64,000 bases of DNA from Photobacterium lutimaris (GTDB taxonomy: Bacteria; Pseudomonadota; Gammaproteobacteria; Enterobacterales; Vibrionaceae): assembly GCF_003025555.1 (NCBI RefSeq), contig NZ_PYMH01000006.1, positions 186,001 through 250,000 on the forward strand. The letters are read 5' to 3'. Under the pieces are notes generated by a model. It saw only the letters and a program-made list of their open reading frames with translations. It made no database searches and was not told the DNA's origin. Made by a program: the position numbers and the translations under genes. Below, piece by piece: positions 39,233 to 46,986 of this stretch (within the stretch, counting starts at the first letter, position 1; each line of letters opens with the position of its first letter).

Positions 39233-40273
39233 GTGGATTCAGTAACACAAGCGGCGCTGGGCGCGGCAGTCGCCGGTGCGGTGGCTGGCAGGAAGTGTAC
39301 CCCAAAAGTCTTGTTGGCCGGAGCGGCACTGGGCTCGCTGCCCGATCTCGATGTATTGCTCAGCTACGGTGACCCAGTATCGGATATGGTGAAGCACCGT
39401 GGGTTCAGCCATTCATTGTTTGTGCTTATGCCATTCTCCCTCTTACTGGCTTGGCTGTGGCAGAAATGGCGGCCGACCTGTTTCAGTTTCGGTCATCTCT
39501 GGCTGCTGGTGACCGCTTGTTTGGTTACCCATCCGCTGCTTGACTCATTGACGGCATATGGGACTCAGCTGTTTTGGCCTATCAATATACCGATAGCTAT
39601 TCCAAGCCTGTTTATTATTGACCCGCTTTACACTATTCCGTTGCTGGTGGTCTTGCTGGCTAGTCTGTTGTGGCGCGATCGTATGGCTAAATTATGTACG
39701 GTTGGATTAGCGGTATCATCGTTGTATATCGCTTGGTCATTAACCGCGATGAATATGATTGAGAGCAGAGTCGAGCAACAGTTAGCGGGTACTCCGTTAG
39801 CAGGGCAGCCAGTGTTTATCACCCCAACCCCATTCAATACTGTTCTCTGGCGAATCGTTGTTCAAGACGAGGAGAGTTACTTCGAAGGCTTATCCTCGGT
39901 AATTGATGGTGATACTGAGATCGATTTTTTGCAAAAGCCACTTGGCACTTGGCCTGCAGGGTTGGCTTCGGAGCATCAACAGATGCTTGAACATTTCACC
40001 GGTGGTTTTATCCGCTACGAACAACGCCAGTCAGCGTTGGTGGCATCGGACTTACGCTTAGGAATAGGTGAGCAGCTGGCCTTCCAGTTTGCCTTGGCAG
40101 ACAACAGCAACGAATGGACAGCTATCGAACCTATACGGGTTGAAGGCGCAAAGGCGAGGTTGGCCCAGATCCCGAACTTATGGCTTCGCTTATTGGGCAG
40201 CCAAGATATTGATGCCAACTTATGCCACATATCTGAATGTCCGCAGGAAGCTGTGCCACTGGCCAGTCGATAG
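39233..40273 (+). CDS. Membrane-bound metal-dependent hydrolase, YbcI/YdjM (DUF457) family
   Basis: From the GTG at 39233 the product is 346 residues. GAAGGA lies about 7 bases upstream, and the protein then begins MDSVTQAALGA, the typical family N-terminus; an ATG at 39227 sits right on the Shine-Dalgarno. Conserved polar motifs are GSLPDLDVL (about 42), KHRGFSHSL (about 56) and THPLLDSLTAYG (about 102). They combine Asp and His residues beside several membrane helices. The family is annotated as inner-membrane hydrolases, and E. coli YdjM is SOS-inducible. The substrate is unknown. Confidence 0.85.
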   Translation: MDSVTQAALGAAVAGAVAGRKCTPKVLLAGAALGSLPDLDVLLSYGDPVSDMVKHRGFSHSLFVLMPFSLLLAWLWQKWRPTCFSFGHLWLLVTACLVTHPLLDSLTAYGTQLFWPINIPIAIPSLFIIDPLYTIPLLVVLLASLLWRDRMAKLCTVGLAVSSLYIAWSLTAMNMIESRVEQQLAGTPLAGQPVFITPTPFNTVLWRIVVQDEESYFEGLSSVIDGDTEIDFLQKPLGTWPAGLASEHQQMLEHFTGGFIRYEQRQSALVASDLRLGIGEQLAFQFALADNSNEWTAIEPIRVEGAKARLAQIPNLWLRLLGSQDIDANLCHISECPQEAVPLASR

Positions 40274-40384
40274 GATAACTCAGTACGTAATCGCTGAACT
40301 AAGTACCTTAACGTTACGATAAGTCATTGCCTATTCAGTGATTCTTCATGGTTTTAGTTGGTGAATGTAGCGTTCAGGTTAATA

Positions 40385-40401
40385 ACCAGTTTGTCACTGG
40401 T
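40385..40401. promoter_or_regulatory. Inverted repeat, possible operator upstream of the dcu gene
   Basis: ACCAGT-TTGTC-ACTGGT is a perfect 6-bp dyad about 100 bases before the FNR-type site. The binding factor is unknown. Confidence 0.35.
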
Positions 40402-40427
40402 ACGATTTCTGTAGCTATTGTTCGCTT

Positions 40428-40448
40428 AGCGTACGGCGTTTATACGCT
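40428..40448. promoter_or_regulatory. Second inverted repeat upstream of the dcu gene
   Basis: AGCGTA-N9-TACGCT is a perfect 6-bp dyad about 45 bases before the FNR-type site. It could be an operator or a small hairpin. Confidence 0.3.
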
Positions 40449-40492
40449 ATTATTCACAGTTCAATTCACGAGAAGAAAAGAACTTGTAGAAA

Positions 40493-40537
40493 TTGATAAG
40501 TATCAAATAGCTACAAGTTGCATACTGACATTATGCT
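40493..40537 (+). promoter_or_regulatory. FNR site and class II promoter of the DcuB-like gene
   Basis: TTGAT-AAGT-ATCAA (40493-40506) is a perfect match to the FNR consensus TTGAT-N4-ATCAA. TATGCT at 40532-40537 is placed so that transcription would begin near 40543, putting the FNR centre close to -42. This is the classic spacing for FNR-activated promoters and fits an anaerobic transporter. Confidence 0.75.
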
Positions 40538-40594
40538 CCCGATTTCATTTAAATGCCCTTGCGGGCTGAATTTCGATATAGGGAGATAGCGAAT

Positions 40595-41920
40595 ATGCTG
40601 TACTTGGAGTTTTTATTCCTCCTTCTCGTGCTCTACGCTGGTAGCCGCTTTGGTGGTATCGGTTTGGGTGTGGTATCTGGTCTTGGCTTGCTGATTGAAG
40701 TCTTTATTTTCAGGATGCCACCGACATCACCGCCAATCACGGTCATGTTGATCATTCTAGCGGTTGTCACCTGTGCATCTATTTTGGAAGCCGCAGGTGG
40801 GCTGAAATACATGCTGCAAGTTGCCGAACGTATTCTGCGAAGTAACCCAAAGCGAGTGACGTTCCTCGGTCCGTTAGTGACTTATACGATGACTTTTATG
40901 TTGGGTACCGGCCATGCGGTTTACTCTATCATGCCAATTATCGGTGATGTGGCATTAAAGAACGGGATCCGTCCTGAGCGTCCTATGGCTGCATCTTCCG
41001 TGGCTTCCCAGCTCGCGATTACTGCCAGCCCTATTTCAGCTGCTGTGGTGTACTACCTCGCCCAACTGTCAGGTGTTCAGGACAGTATCCACTTGTTGAC
41101 CATTTTGATGGTCACCGTACCGTCCACGTTACTGGGTACCTTCCTGCTGTCACTGTATAGTTTACGCCGAGGTGCAGACTTGTCGGAAGATCTTGAATAT
41201 CAGCGTCGTCTGCGTGATCCGCTATGGAAAGATAAAATTCTTCATACGACAGCCACTTCGCTGGATGAAAAATTGCCTAACTCGGCTAAGCACGCGGTAC
41301 TGTTATTTATTTTGGCATTAGTGTCGATTGTCGTGGTCGCGATGGTGCCTGAAATCCGTACCATTGGTGACAGTGCCAAGGCGATCCCTATGTCGGTAAT
41401 TATCCAGATGATGATGTTGGCATTCGGTGGCCTGATTTTGCTGGTGACTCGCACCAATGTACAAAAGGTCCCGGAAGGTGTGGTCTTTAAGTCAGGTATG
41501 GTTGCGGCGATCGCTATCTTCGGTATTGCCTGGATGAGTGATACGTACTTCCAGTATGCAATGCCATCATTTAAAACCGGTATTACTGAAATGGTACAGG
41601 ATTACCCATGGACGTTCGCCTTGGCCTTGTTCATTGTATCTGTGGTGGTAAATAGCCAGGCGGCAACGGCGCGTATGATGTTACCTGTCGGTATGGCAAT
41701 GGGCTTGAATCCTGCTTTACTGATTGGTTTGATGCCCGCTACCTACGGCTATTTCTTTATTCCTAACTACCCGTCAGATATCGCAACCTGTAATTTCGAT
41801 GTCACCGGTACCACCAAAATTGGTAAATGGTACTTTAATCATAGCTTTATGGTTCCGGGGTTGATCGGGGTGGTTTCTGCTTGTGCTTTTGGTTACACCA
41901 TCGCCCAAGTTATCGTTTAA
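40595..41920 (+). CDS. dcuB: Anaerobic C4-dicarboxylate transporter, DcuA/DcuB family
   Basis: From the ATG at 40595 (GGGAG upstream) the product is 441 residues, typical of the family; the frame is open to 40553. It has ten to twelve membrane helices and the Dcu features GTGHAVYSIMPIIGDVA (about 104-120), SQLAITASPISAA (about 136-148) and IPNYPSDIATCNFD near the C-terminus. It exchanges fumarate, malate or aspartate for succinate during anaerobic growth. The DcuA/DcuB distinction is by resemblance only. A strong terminator follows, so it is monocistronic. Confidence 0.92.
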   Translation: MLYLEFLFLLLVLYAGSRFGGIGLGVVSGLGLLIEVFIFRMPPTSPPITVMLIILAVVTCASILEAAGGLKYMLQVAERILRSNPKRVTFLGPLVTYTMTFMLGTGHAVYSIMPIIGDVALKNGIRPERPMAASSVASQLAITASPISAAVVYYLAQLSGVQDSIHLLTILMVTVPSTLLGTFLLSLYSLRRGADLSEDLEYQRRLRDPLWKDKILHTTATSLDEKLPNSAKHAVLLFILALVSIVVVAMVPEIRTIGDSAKAIPMSVIIQMMMLAFGGLILLVTRTNVQKVPEGVVFKSGMVAAIAIFGIAWMSDTYFQYAMPSFKTGITEMVQDYPWTFALALFIVSVVVNSQAATARMMLPVGMAMGLNPALLIGLMPATYGYFFIPNYPSDIATCNFDVTGTTKIGKWYFNHSFMVPGLIGVVSACAFGYTIAQVIV

Positions 41921-41953
41921 AACAACTCGGCAAGAATAATTTCACTGAGCGAT

Positions 41954-41984
41954 AAGCCAGCAACTTTGGTTGCTGGCTTTTTTG
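41954..41984 (+). terminator. Intrinsic terminator after the dcu gene
   Basis: The stem AAGCCAGCAAC / GTTGCTGGCTT is followed by TTTTT. Confidence 0.9.
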
Positions 41985-42120
41985 TCCCTTCAGGTTGCCC
42001 TGCATTATAACTGCTATGGTGGTTGGTATAAAAAATGTTCAATTAACGGTTTGTTTGAGTATATAATTGATTAAAAAGCATCTTCACTGGTTAAAGATTG
42101 ATGGTTGTGATTAGCCGTGC

Positions 42121-42303
42121 GTGGTGGGTGAGAAAATACAGATAATTTGTGAGGTAGCAATTAACAGTTTAAAACGGGTGTTGACGTCAACTGACTTTGA
42201 GTCTCTCAGGGCTAAAATGCATACGAAAATCGTCAAAAAAGCAGAGGCTTATTACAAGAATAAGCTGGGCAAACCTAAGAAGCCGCAATCGCATCAAGAA
42301 TAA
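42121..42303 (+). CDS. Small hypothetical protein, 60 residues
   Basis: A GTG-initiated frame encodes 60 residues with a helical N-terminal half and a very basic C-terminus (KIVKKAEAYYKNKLGKPKKP). It has no recognised family, signal peptide or membrane segment. No clear Shine-Dalgarno precedes the GTG, and a shorter product is possible. In favour of a real gene, a strong terminator begins 10 bases after the stop. The codon usage looks ordinary. The alternative is that the terminator serves only psiE from the other strand. Confidence 0.5.
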   Translation: MVGEKIQIICEVAINSLKRVLTSTDFESLRAKMHTKIVKKAEAYYKNKLGKPKKPQSHQE

Positions 42304-42312
42304 TTCCATATT

Positions 42313-42344
42313 AAAAAGGGAGTGAATCATCACTCCCTTTTTAC
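42313..42344. terminator. Bidirectional terminator
   Basis: The stem AAAAAGGGAGTGA / TCACTCCCTTTTT with an ATCA loop sits between the small frame and the end of psiE. It can work for both strands. Confidence 0.9.
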
Positions 42345-42362
42345 ATGCTAACGTAAGGCCAC

Positions 42363-42797
42363 TTAGTCGTGTGAATTGCGATAGCCAGGCTCTTCTGCAT
42401 CTTCATATGGCCAGTAGTGGTGACCGGCACGGATAATGAGCGTGGCTGCTGCCAGGATAAAGGCTGCGACTGACAGCCAGACAATATAGGCGCCGTCGAG
42501 TTCTTTCATTCCTAGCGTGATGTAGCGGGCAATGGCCATAATCGCAATGTAGATAGGGTAGCGAACCGGTATTTTACCATTGGTGACAAACTGCTGAACC
42601 ATGGCCAGCACTTCGAGGTAAATAAACATCAGTAAAATATCAGTCAGTGCGATTTGACGGTTGGTATAGATGACAATGAACTCATTGATCATGGCAACCA
42701 AGGTTGCCAAGGTAATACCGACCAGCAAGATAGCTTCGAGAATATGGAAGAGCTTTAAGAATATCTCACTGAATTTTTTTGGTAAATGTGAAGGCAT
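42363..42797 (-). CDS. psiE: Phosphate-starvation-inducible protein PsiE
   Basis: From the ATG at 42797 (AAGGG upstream) the product is 144 residues. The frame is open to 42875, but the upstream part is not family-like. It has four membrane helices and the PsiE features LFHILEAILLVGI, LTDILLMFIYLEVLAM and IPVRYPIYIAIMAIARY. The E. coli protein is 136 residues and its gene is induced by phosphate limitation; its function is unknown. No clear PhoB box was found here. It lies downstream of btuR on the same strand with two short dyads between. Confidence 0.9.
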   Translation of the reverse strand: MPSHLPKKFSEIFLKLFHILEAILLVGITLATLVAMINEFIVIYTNRQIALTDILLMFIYLEVLAMVQQFVTNGKIPVRYPIYIAIMAIARYITLGMKELDGAYIVWLSVAAFILAAATLIIRAGHHYWPYEDAEEPGYRNSHD

Positions 42798-42970
42798 TAG
42801 TGTCCCTTGTAAGACTTGTAATTGGTCTTGAATTAAAGACCTGTTATGAGCCAAATATTGGCTTATTCTCACCAAGGGTCAAGTAAAAAATGTGACAAAG
42901 ATCGAGACCGGAGAGTAGCCACAGCCGTTATTCGAGCGGCTACTTGGATAGATGATTGCTTCTCTGCGGC

Positions 42971-43576
42971 TTACCAGTCAACACCTTTACGGGCTTTTAC
43001 ACCACTTTCAAAAGCATGCTTAACATTGCGCACTTCGGAAACAGTATCAGCTATTTCAATAAGTTCCCGGTGTGCTCCTCGGCCGGTAACGATAACAGAC
43101 TGGTTTTTTGGCCGGTTAGTGATAGCCTCAACCACCTCTTCAAGTTCGACATAGCCATAGGTCACCATATAGGTGAGTTCATCTAGAAGGACGACATCAT
43201 AGCGATCACTTCCCAACATTTTTTTACATTCCGCCCACGTAGCTTGGGCTGCTGCGGTATCCGCTGCTTTATTTTGGGTTTCCCATGTGAAACCGGTGGC
43301 CATTACTGCAAAATCGACATTGTGCTGCTCAAGGAGCGCACGCTCGCCGCAATCCCATGTACCTTTGATGAACTGGCCGACACCGCATTGTTGACCGTGG
43401 CCGACAGCACGTGCAATAGTGCCGAACCCTGAGGTGGATTTCCCCTTGCCATTGCCGGTAATGAGCAGGAATAGCCCTTTTTCTTCTTGCGCCGATGCAA
43501 CACGCGCATCAATTTCATCTTTGACTTTTTGCTGGCGTGCTTTGTAGCGGCTGTCTTTCTGGGTTTGATCTACCAT
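42971..43576 (-). CDS. btuR: Cob(I)yrinic acid a,c-diamide adenosyltransferase
   Basis: The 201-residue protein is of the CobO/BtuR/CobA type, with P-loop GNGKGKST at 41-48, the corrinoid-site FAVMATGFTW and the LLDELTYM Walker B-like motif. It adds the adenosyl group to Co(I) corrinoids using ATP. It follows cobS by 15 bases with its own AAGGA, so the two form a small cobalamin-salvage operon. No cobU or cobT is nearby, and no B12 riboswitch was recognised upstream of cobS. Confidence 0.95.
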   Translation of the reverse strand: MVDQTQKDSRYKARQQKVKDEIDARVASAQEEKGLFLLITGNGKGKSTSGFGTIARAVGHGQQCGVGQFIKGTWDCGERALLEQHNVDFAVMATGFTWETQNKAADTAAAQATWAECKKMLGSDRYDVVLLDELTYMVTYGYVELEEVVEAITNRPKNQSVIVTGRGAHRELIEIADTVSEVRNVKHAFESGVKARKGVDW

Positions 43577-43591
43577 GATGATCCTTATTTA

Positions 43592-44383
43592 TTATTGTGG
43601 GGCTACCATTGCCAAAATAATGAGATACCCAACCACCTCGGCAAGTTGCTGGCATGCGCCAAGGCAATCTCCAGTATAGCCCCCCAATTGATGGGTAAAC
43701 CAGCGCCCGCAGGCATAGCGAACCAGTAGCAGGGCGATGGTGAGCAATAGTGCCATTGGCAGTGGTAATAACAGTAATATAAACAAACTGGTAATAATTA
43801 AAACCCACAAATCCTGTTGGCTTTGCTGGTTGGCCAGTGGTTTGACTTTGCTGTCCTCATCAAGGCGAACGTAGGGGTAGCTGAAGATGAGGCTTGCTGC
43901 GGCAGCACGGCTCAAGCCATGGAGGCAAAAAAGTGCCATCGCGGCCAACGACGGCGAGATCTCAGCCAAGGCGCTAAGGCTTGACCATTTGATAGCAAGT
44001 ACAACAAATAGTGCTGCGGCCCCATAGGTACCTAACCGGGAGTCCTTCATGATCTCGAGTTTTTGCTCGGGTTGCCAGCCGCCGCCAAAACCATCAAACA
44101 CATCGGCCAAACCGTCTTCATGGAAAGCACCTGTCAGCAGCAGGCTTGATGCCATAGCGATGATCACAGCGACAGAAACCGGCAATACGAGCTGTGATAG
44201 CCAAAAACTCGCGGCGCTTACTAGACCGACAACTAACCCGATCAAGGCAAAATAGCGGTTAGCTTTGTTTAATAGCTCTGGAGAATAAGGTGTATCGGCA
44301 GGGATGGGAATACGGGTAAAGAAGGCGAGTGCGATTAGGCATATCTGCACCTGCTGTTTAATCGCCTGAGAATGGAATGTCAT
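43592..44383 (-). CDS. cobS: Adenosylcobinamide-GDP ribazoletransferase
   Basis: The 263-residue membrane protein has six or seven helices and the CobS motifs FFTRIPIP near the N-terminus and GAFHEDGLADVFDGFGGG (about 86-103), whose acidic residues bind Mg2+. It joins adenosylcobinamide-GDP and alpha-ribazole to complete cobalamin. AAGG precedes the ATG. It is the first gene of a cobS-btuR pair. The other lower-ligand genes must lie elsewhere. Confidence 0.95.
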   Translation of the reverse strand: MTFHSQAIKQQVQICLIALAFFTRIPIPADTPYSPELLNKANRYFALIGLVVGLVSAASFWLSQLVLPVSVAVIIAMASSLLLTGAFHEDGLADVFDGFGGGWQPEQKLEIMKDSRLGTYGAAALFVVLAIKWSSLSALAEISPSLAAMALFCLHGLSRAAAASLIFSYPYVRLDEDSKVKPLANQQSQQDLWVLIITSLFILLLLPLPMALLLTIALLLVRYACGRWFTHQLGGYTGDCLGACQQLAEVVGYLIILAMVAPQ

Positions 44384-44599
44384 GGTGAGCGACCTTGCAG
44401 TAAGAGTCTGAAAAGATTTACGTTACTTCAACTTGTGAAGATATACCAGTGATTGCTTGAATCTTCGTTGGTTGATAGCCGAGCTTTGAATTGTCACGCA
44501 GCGGGCGGGATTACGATTCGCAAAAGGTGTGCAGGAACATGTTCATGAAATGATATGCTACGAGCAAATTCAGCAATACAAGCTGATTAAGGAGTGATA

Positions 44600-45052
44600 A
44601 TGACACAACGGATTTTAGTGGTATGCATGGGCAATATCTGCCGTTCGCCAACGGCTGAGGCTGTTCTGCGCGCTAAAGTGGTCGAGCGTAAACTTGATAT
44701 TGAGGTGGATTCGGCTGGAACCATAGGTTTTCATCAAGGTGAACAGCCGGATCACCGCGCCAGAGCCGCTGGCGAGGCTCGCGGGTATTGCTTCGATGGG
44801 ATCCGTGCTAGACAAATCACCGAAGGGGATTTCGAGGCCTTTGATCTCATATTGGCAGCTGATAACGATAACCTGCGTGACTTGAAGCGTGCTTGTCCGG
44901 CTCATTTGCATCGTAAGCTGGCACTGTTTCTGGAATATGGTCGGCCAGATGTCGTGGAAATCCCTGATCCTTACTATGGTGGCCAGCGTGGCTTCGATTA
45001 TGTACTTGATTTAGTCGAGGATGCCTCTGAGGGATTACTGGATAGGCTATAA
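44600..45052 (+). CDS. Low-molecular-weight protein-tyrosine phosphatase
   Basis: From the ATG at 44600 (AAGGAG 5 bases upstream) the product is 150 residues. The catalytic loop CMGNICRS (Cys9, Arg15) near the N-terminus and the general-acid loop DPYYGG near the C-terminus are both intact. Members of this family dephosphorylate tyrosine; the Wzb type controls capsule tyrosine kinases. No polysaccharide genes are adjacent here, so the substrate is open; eukaryotic-like housekeeping LMW-PTP of Vibrio is equally possible. Confidence 0.93.
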   Translation: MTQRILVVCMGNICRSPTAEAVLRAKVVERKLDIEVDSAGTIGFHQGEQPDHRARAAGEARGYCFDGIRARQITEGDFEAFDLILAADNDNLRDLKRACPAHLHRKLALFLEYGRPDVVEIPDPYYGGQRGFDYVLDLVEDASEGLLDRL

Positions 45053-45073
45053 ATGCCGTGACTGCCTCTATAA

Positions 45074-45112
45074 AAAACGCCCGTATCTATTTAAATAGAT
45101 GCGGGCGTTTTA
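45074..45112. terminator. Bidirectional terminator between the phosphatase and SulP genes
   Basis: The long stem AAACGCCCG-ATCTATTT / AAATAGAT-CGGGCGTTT with one mismatch has A-runs and T-runs on either side. Confidence 0.85.
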
Positions 45113-45150
45113 TGTCTTATGCTAATTGAGCACGTGGTTAATACAGCAGA

Positions 45151-46707
45151 TTAACCCAGGGTATCGGTTGCGACTTTGTAGGTCGGGTCTTCCATCATGT
45201 TAACCTCAACCAAGTTACCCGCTTTCTTAAGCAGAGAGCGGCACTCAGGGCTCAAGTGACGGATATGCAGGGTCTTGCCTTGGGTCGCGTAACGTTCAGC
45301 GATGGTATCAATGGCTTCGATCGCAGAGTGGTCAGCGACGCGTGACTTGGCAAAATCAATGATCACATCAGCAGGATCGTTCTTAGCGTCAAACAGTTCC
45401 AGGAAGTTTGCCACCGAGCCGAAGAATAGCGGACCGTCAAGCGCGTAGACTTTTGAGCCGTTGTCATCGAGGTAACTGGAGGCATAGATATGCTTGGCAT
45501 GTTTCCAGGCAAAGACTAGCGCAGAGTAAATCACGCCGACGATAACCGCCAGGGCAAGGTCGAATGCAACCGTGACACCGGTAACCAGAATGATGGCAAA
45601 GAAATCGTGTTTTGGTACTTTGCGCGCCATTTTGAAGCTTGCCCACTCGAACGTGCCGATCACGACCATGAACATCACACCAACCAGTGCTGCTAGCGGG
45701 ATGACTTCAATCAGTGACGAGCCGAACAGGATGAACAGCAGCAGGCCGACAGCACCGGTGATGCCTGATAGGCGCCCACGGCCACCGGAATTGATGTTAA
45801 TCATTGATTGGCCGATCATCGCACAGCCACCCATAGCGCCGAATACCGAACAGGTGACGTTTGCCACACCTTGGCCCACACATTCGCGGTTACCTTGACC
45901 ACGGGTACCCGTCATTTCATCAATAACAGTCAGCGTCAGTAGCGATTCAATCAGGCCAACCGCTGCCAGAATCAAAGAGTATGGCAGGATGATACGCAGG
46001 GTCTCCATGTTGAAACCCACTTCAGGAATCGCGAACGTTGGTAGCGAGCCTGCTAGCGTCGCGTTGACATCACCGCTCATGGTGCGAACGAAATCAATGA
46101 CGGTACGGGTATCGAGGCCAAGACCGTGCACCAGTACTGTTACCGTGATAATCGCTACTAGCGAAGATGGTACCGCTTTGGTCAGCTTCGGCAGGAAGTG
46201 GATAATGAACATGGTTAGGGCAACAAGACCCAGCATGATGTAGAGCTGAGTACCTTGCATCCACTGTAGCGCGCCCGAAGCATCTGGCACCTTGAACTGG
46301 CCTAGTTGCGCCAGGAAGATAACGATAGCTAAGCCGTTAACAAAACCAATCATTACCGGGTGCGGTACCATGCGAATAAACTTACCGAGCTTGAATACAC
46401 CGGCAAGGATCTGCAAGACACCGGCAAGCATGACAGCGGCAAATAGGTATTGGATACCGTGTTCGGCAACTAGGCTGACCATAACAACAGCCATTGCGCC
46501 GGTAGCACCAGAAATCATTCCCGGACGCCCTCCAAGCACGGCAGTGACCAAACCGACGATGAAGGCTGCGTACAAGCCAACCATTGGGTCAACACCTGCT
46601 ACGAAGGCAAAGGCAACCGCTTCAGGTATTAGGGCAAGGGCAACAGTTAGCCCCGAAAGAACGTCATTCTTGACGGATTGTCTCGAAAATTGTGGGAATT
46701 CAAACAT
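45151..46707 (-). CDS. SulP family anion transporter with STAS domain
   Basis: The 518-residue protein has 10-14 membrane helices and the SLC26 features [19 protein letters not shown] (about 20-38) and [19 protein letters not shown] (about 293-311). It ends in a cytoplasmic STAS domain (about 415-515) with [20 protein letters not shown]. SulP transporters carry sulfate, bicarbonate or other anions, some of them Na+-coupled. No carbonic anhydrase or sulfate-assimilation gene is beside it, so the substrate is undecided. The Shine-Dalgarno is weak. Confidence 0.9.
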   Translation of the reverse strand: MFEFPQFSRQSVKNDVLSGLTVALALIPEAVAFAFVAGVDPMVGLYAAFIVGLVTAVLGGRPGMISGATGAMAVVMVSLVAEHGIQYLFAAVMLAGVLQILAGVFKLGKFIRMVPHPVMIGFVNGLAIVIFLAQLGQFKVPDASGALQWMQGTQLYIMLGLVALTMFIIHFLPKLTKAVPSSLVAIITVTVLVHGLGLDTRTVIDFVRTMSGDVNATLAGSLPTFAIPEVGFNMETLRIILPYSLILAAVGLIESLLTLTVIDEMTGTRGQGNRECVGQGVANVTCSVFGAMGGCAMIGQSMININSGGRGRLSGITGAVGLLLFILFGSSLIEVIPLAALVGVMFMVVIGTFEWASFKMARKVPKHDFFAIILVTGVTVAFDLALAVIVGVIYSALVFAWKHAKHIYASSYLDDNGSKVYALDGPLFFGSVANFLELFDAKNDPADVIIDFAKSRVADHSAIEAIDTIAERYATQGKTLHIRHLSPECRSLLKKAGNLVEVNMMEDPTYKVATDTLG

Positions 46708-46930
46708 GCTTATAGGTTTGTTCTGACTATGGTGGTTGATTGGAGCCGCTAGGCGACTAAGGCGCTACAAAGTCGCGGATCCTACAGAAATCTGTGATTC
46801 AGTTCAACTTTCAAGCTGGATTATTCATCGCGCTTGTTACTTAGTGTAAGAAAGTTTGATGTCAGTGATGTTATTAGTGAAAAATAGAAGCAGTTGCAAA
46901 GGAATGCAGCCTCAAGGGCTGAATGGAAGG

Positions 46931-46967
46931 CAAAAAAAAAGCCATGCAATTATGCATGGCTTTTTTG
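46931..46967 (-). terminator. Intrinsic terminator after rne
   Basis: On the minus strand, AAAAAAGCCATGCA-TAAT-TGCATGGCTTTTTT is a perfect stem ending in a T-run. Confidence 0.92.
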
Positions 46968-46986
46968 TTAGATTGCAAGCGTTAAC

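Larger units (their letters stand above)
40274..40594. other. Regulatory region of the DcuB-like gene
   Basis: These 321 bases contain two inverted repeats (40385-40401 and 40428-40448), a perfect FNR-type site and a -10 hexamer. No gene is credible; a 73-codon frame starting at 40348 overlaps these elements and lacks family features. Confidence 0.65.

Noticed and set aside
42880..42910. Possible PhoB box upstream of psiE (TTGTCAC and CTTGACC)
   Set aside because: The repeats are 15 bases apart rather than the required 11, and the second matches poorly.
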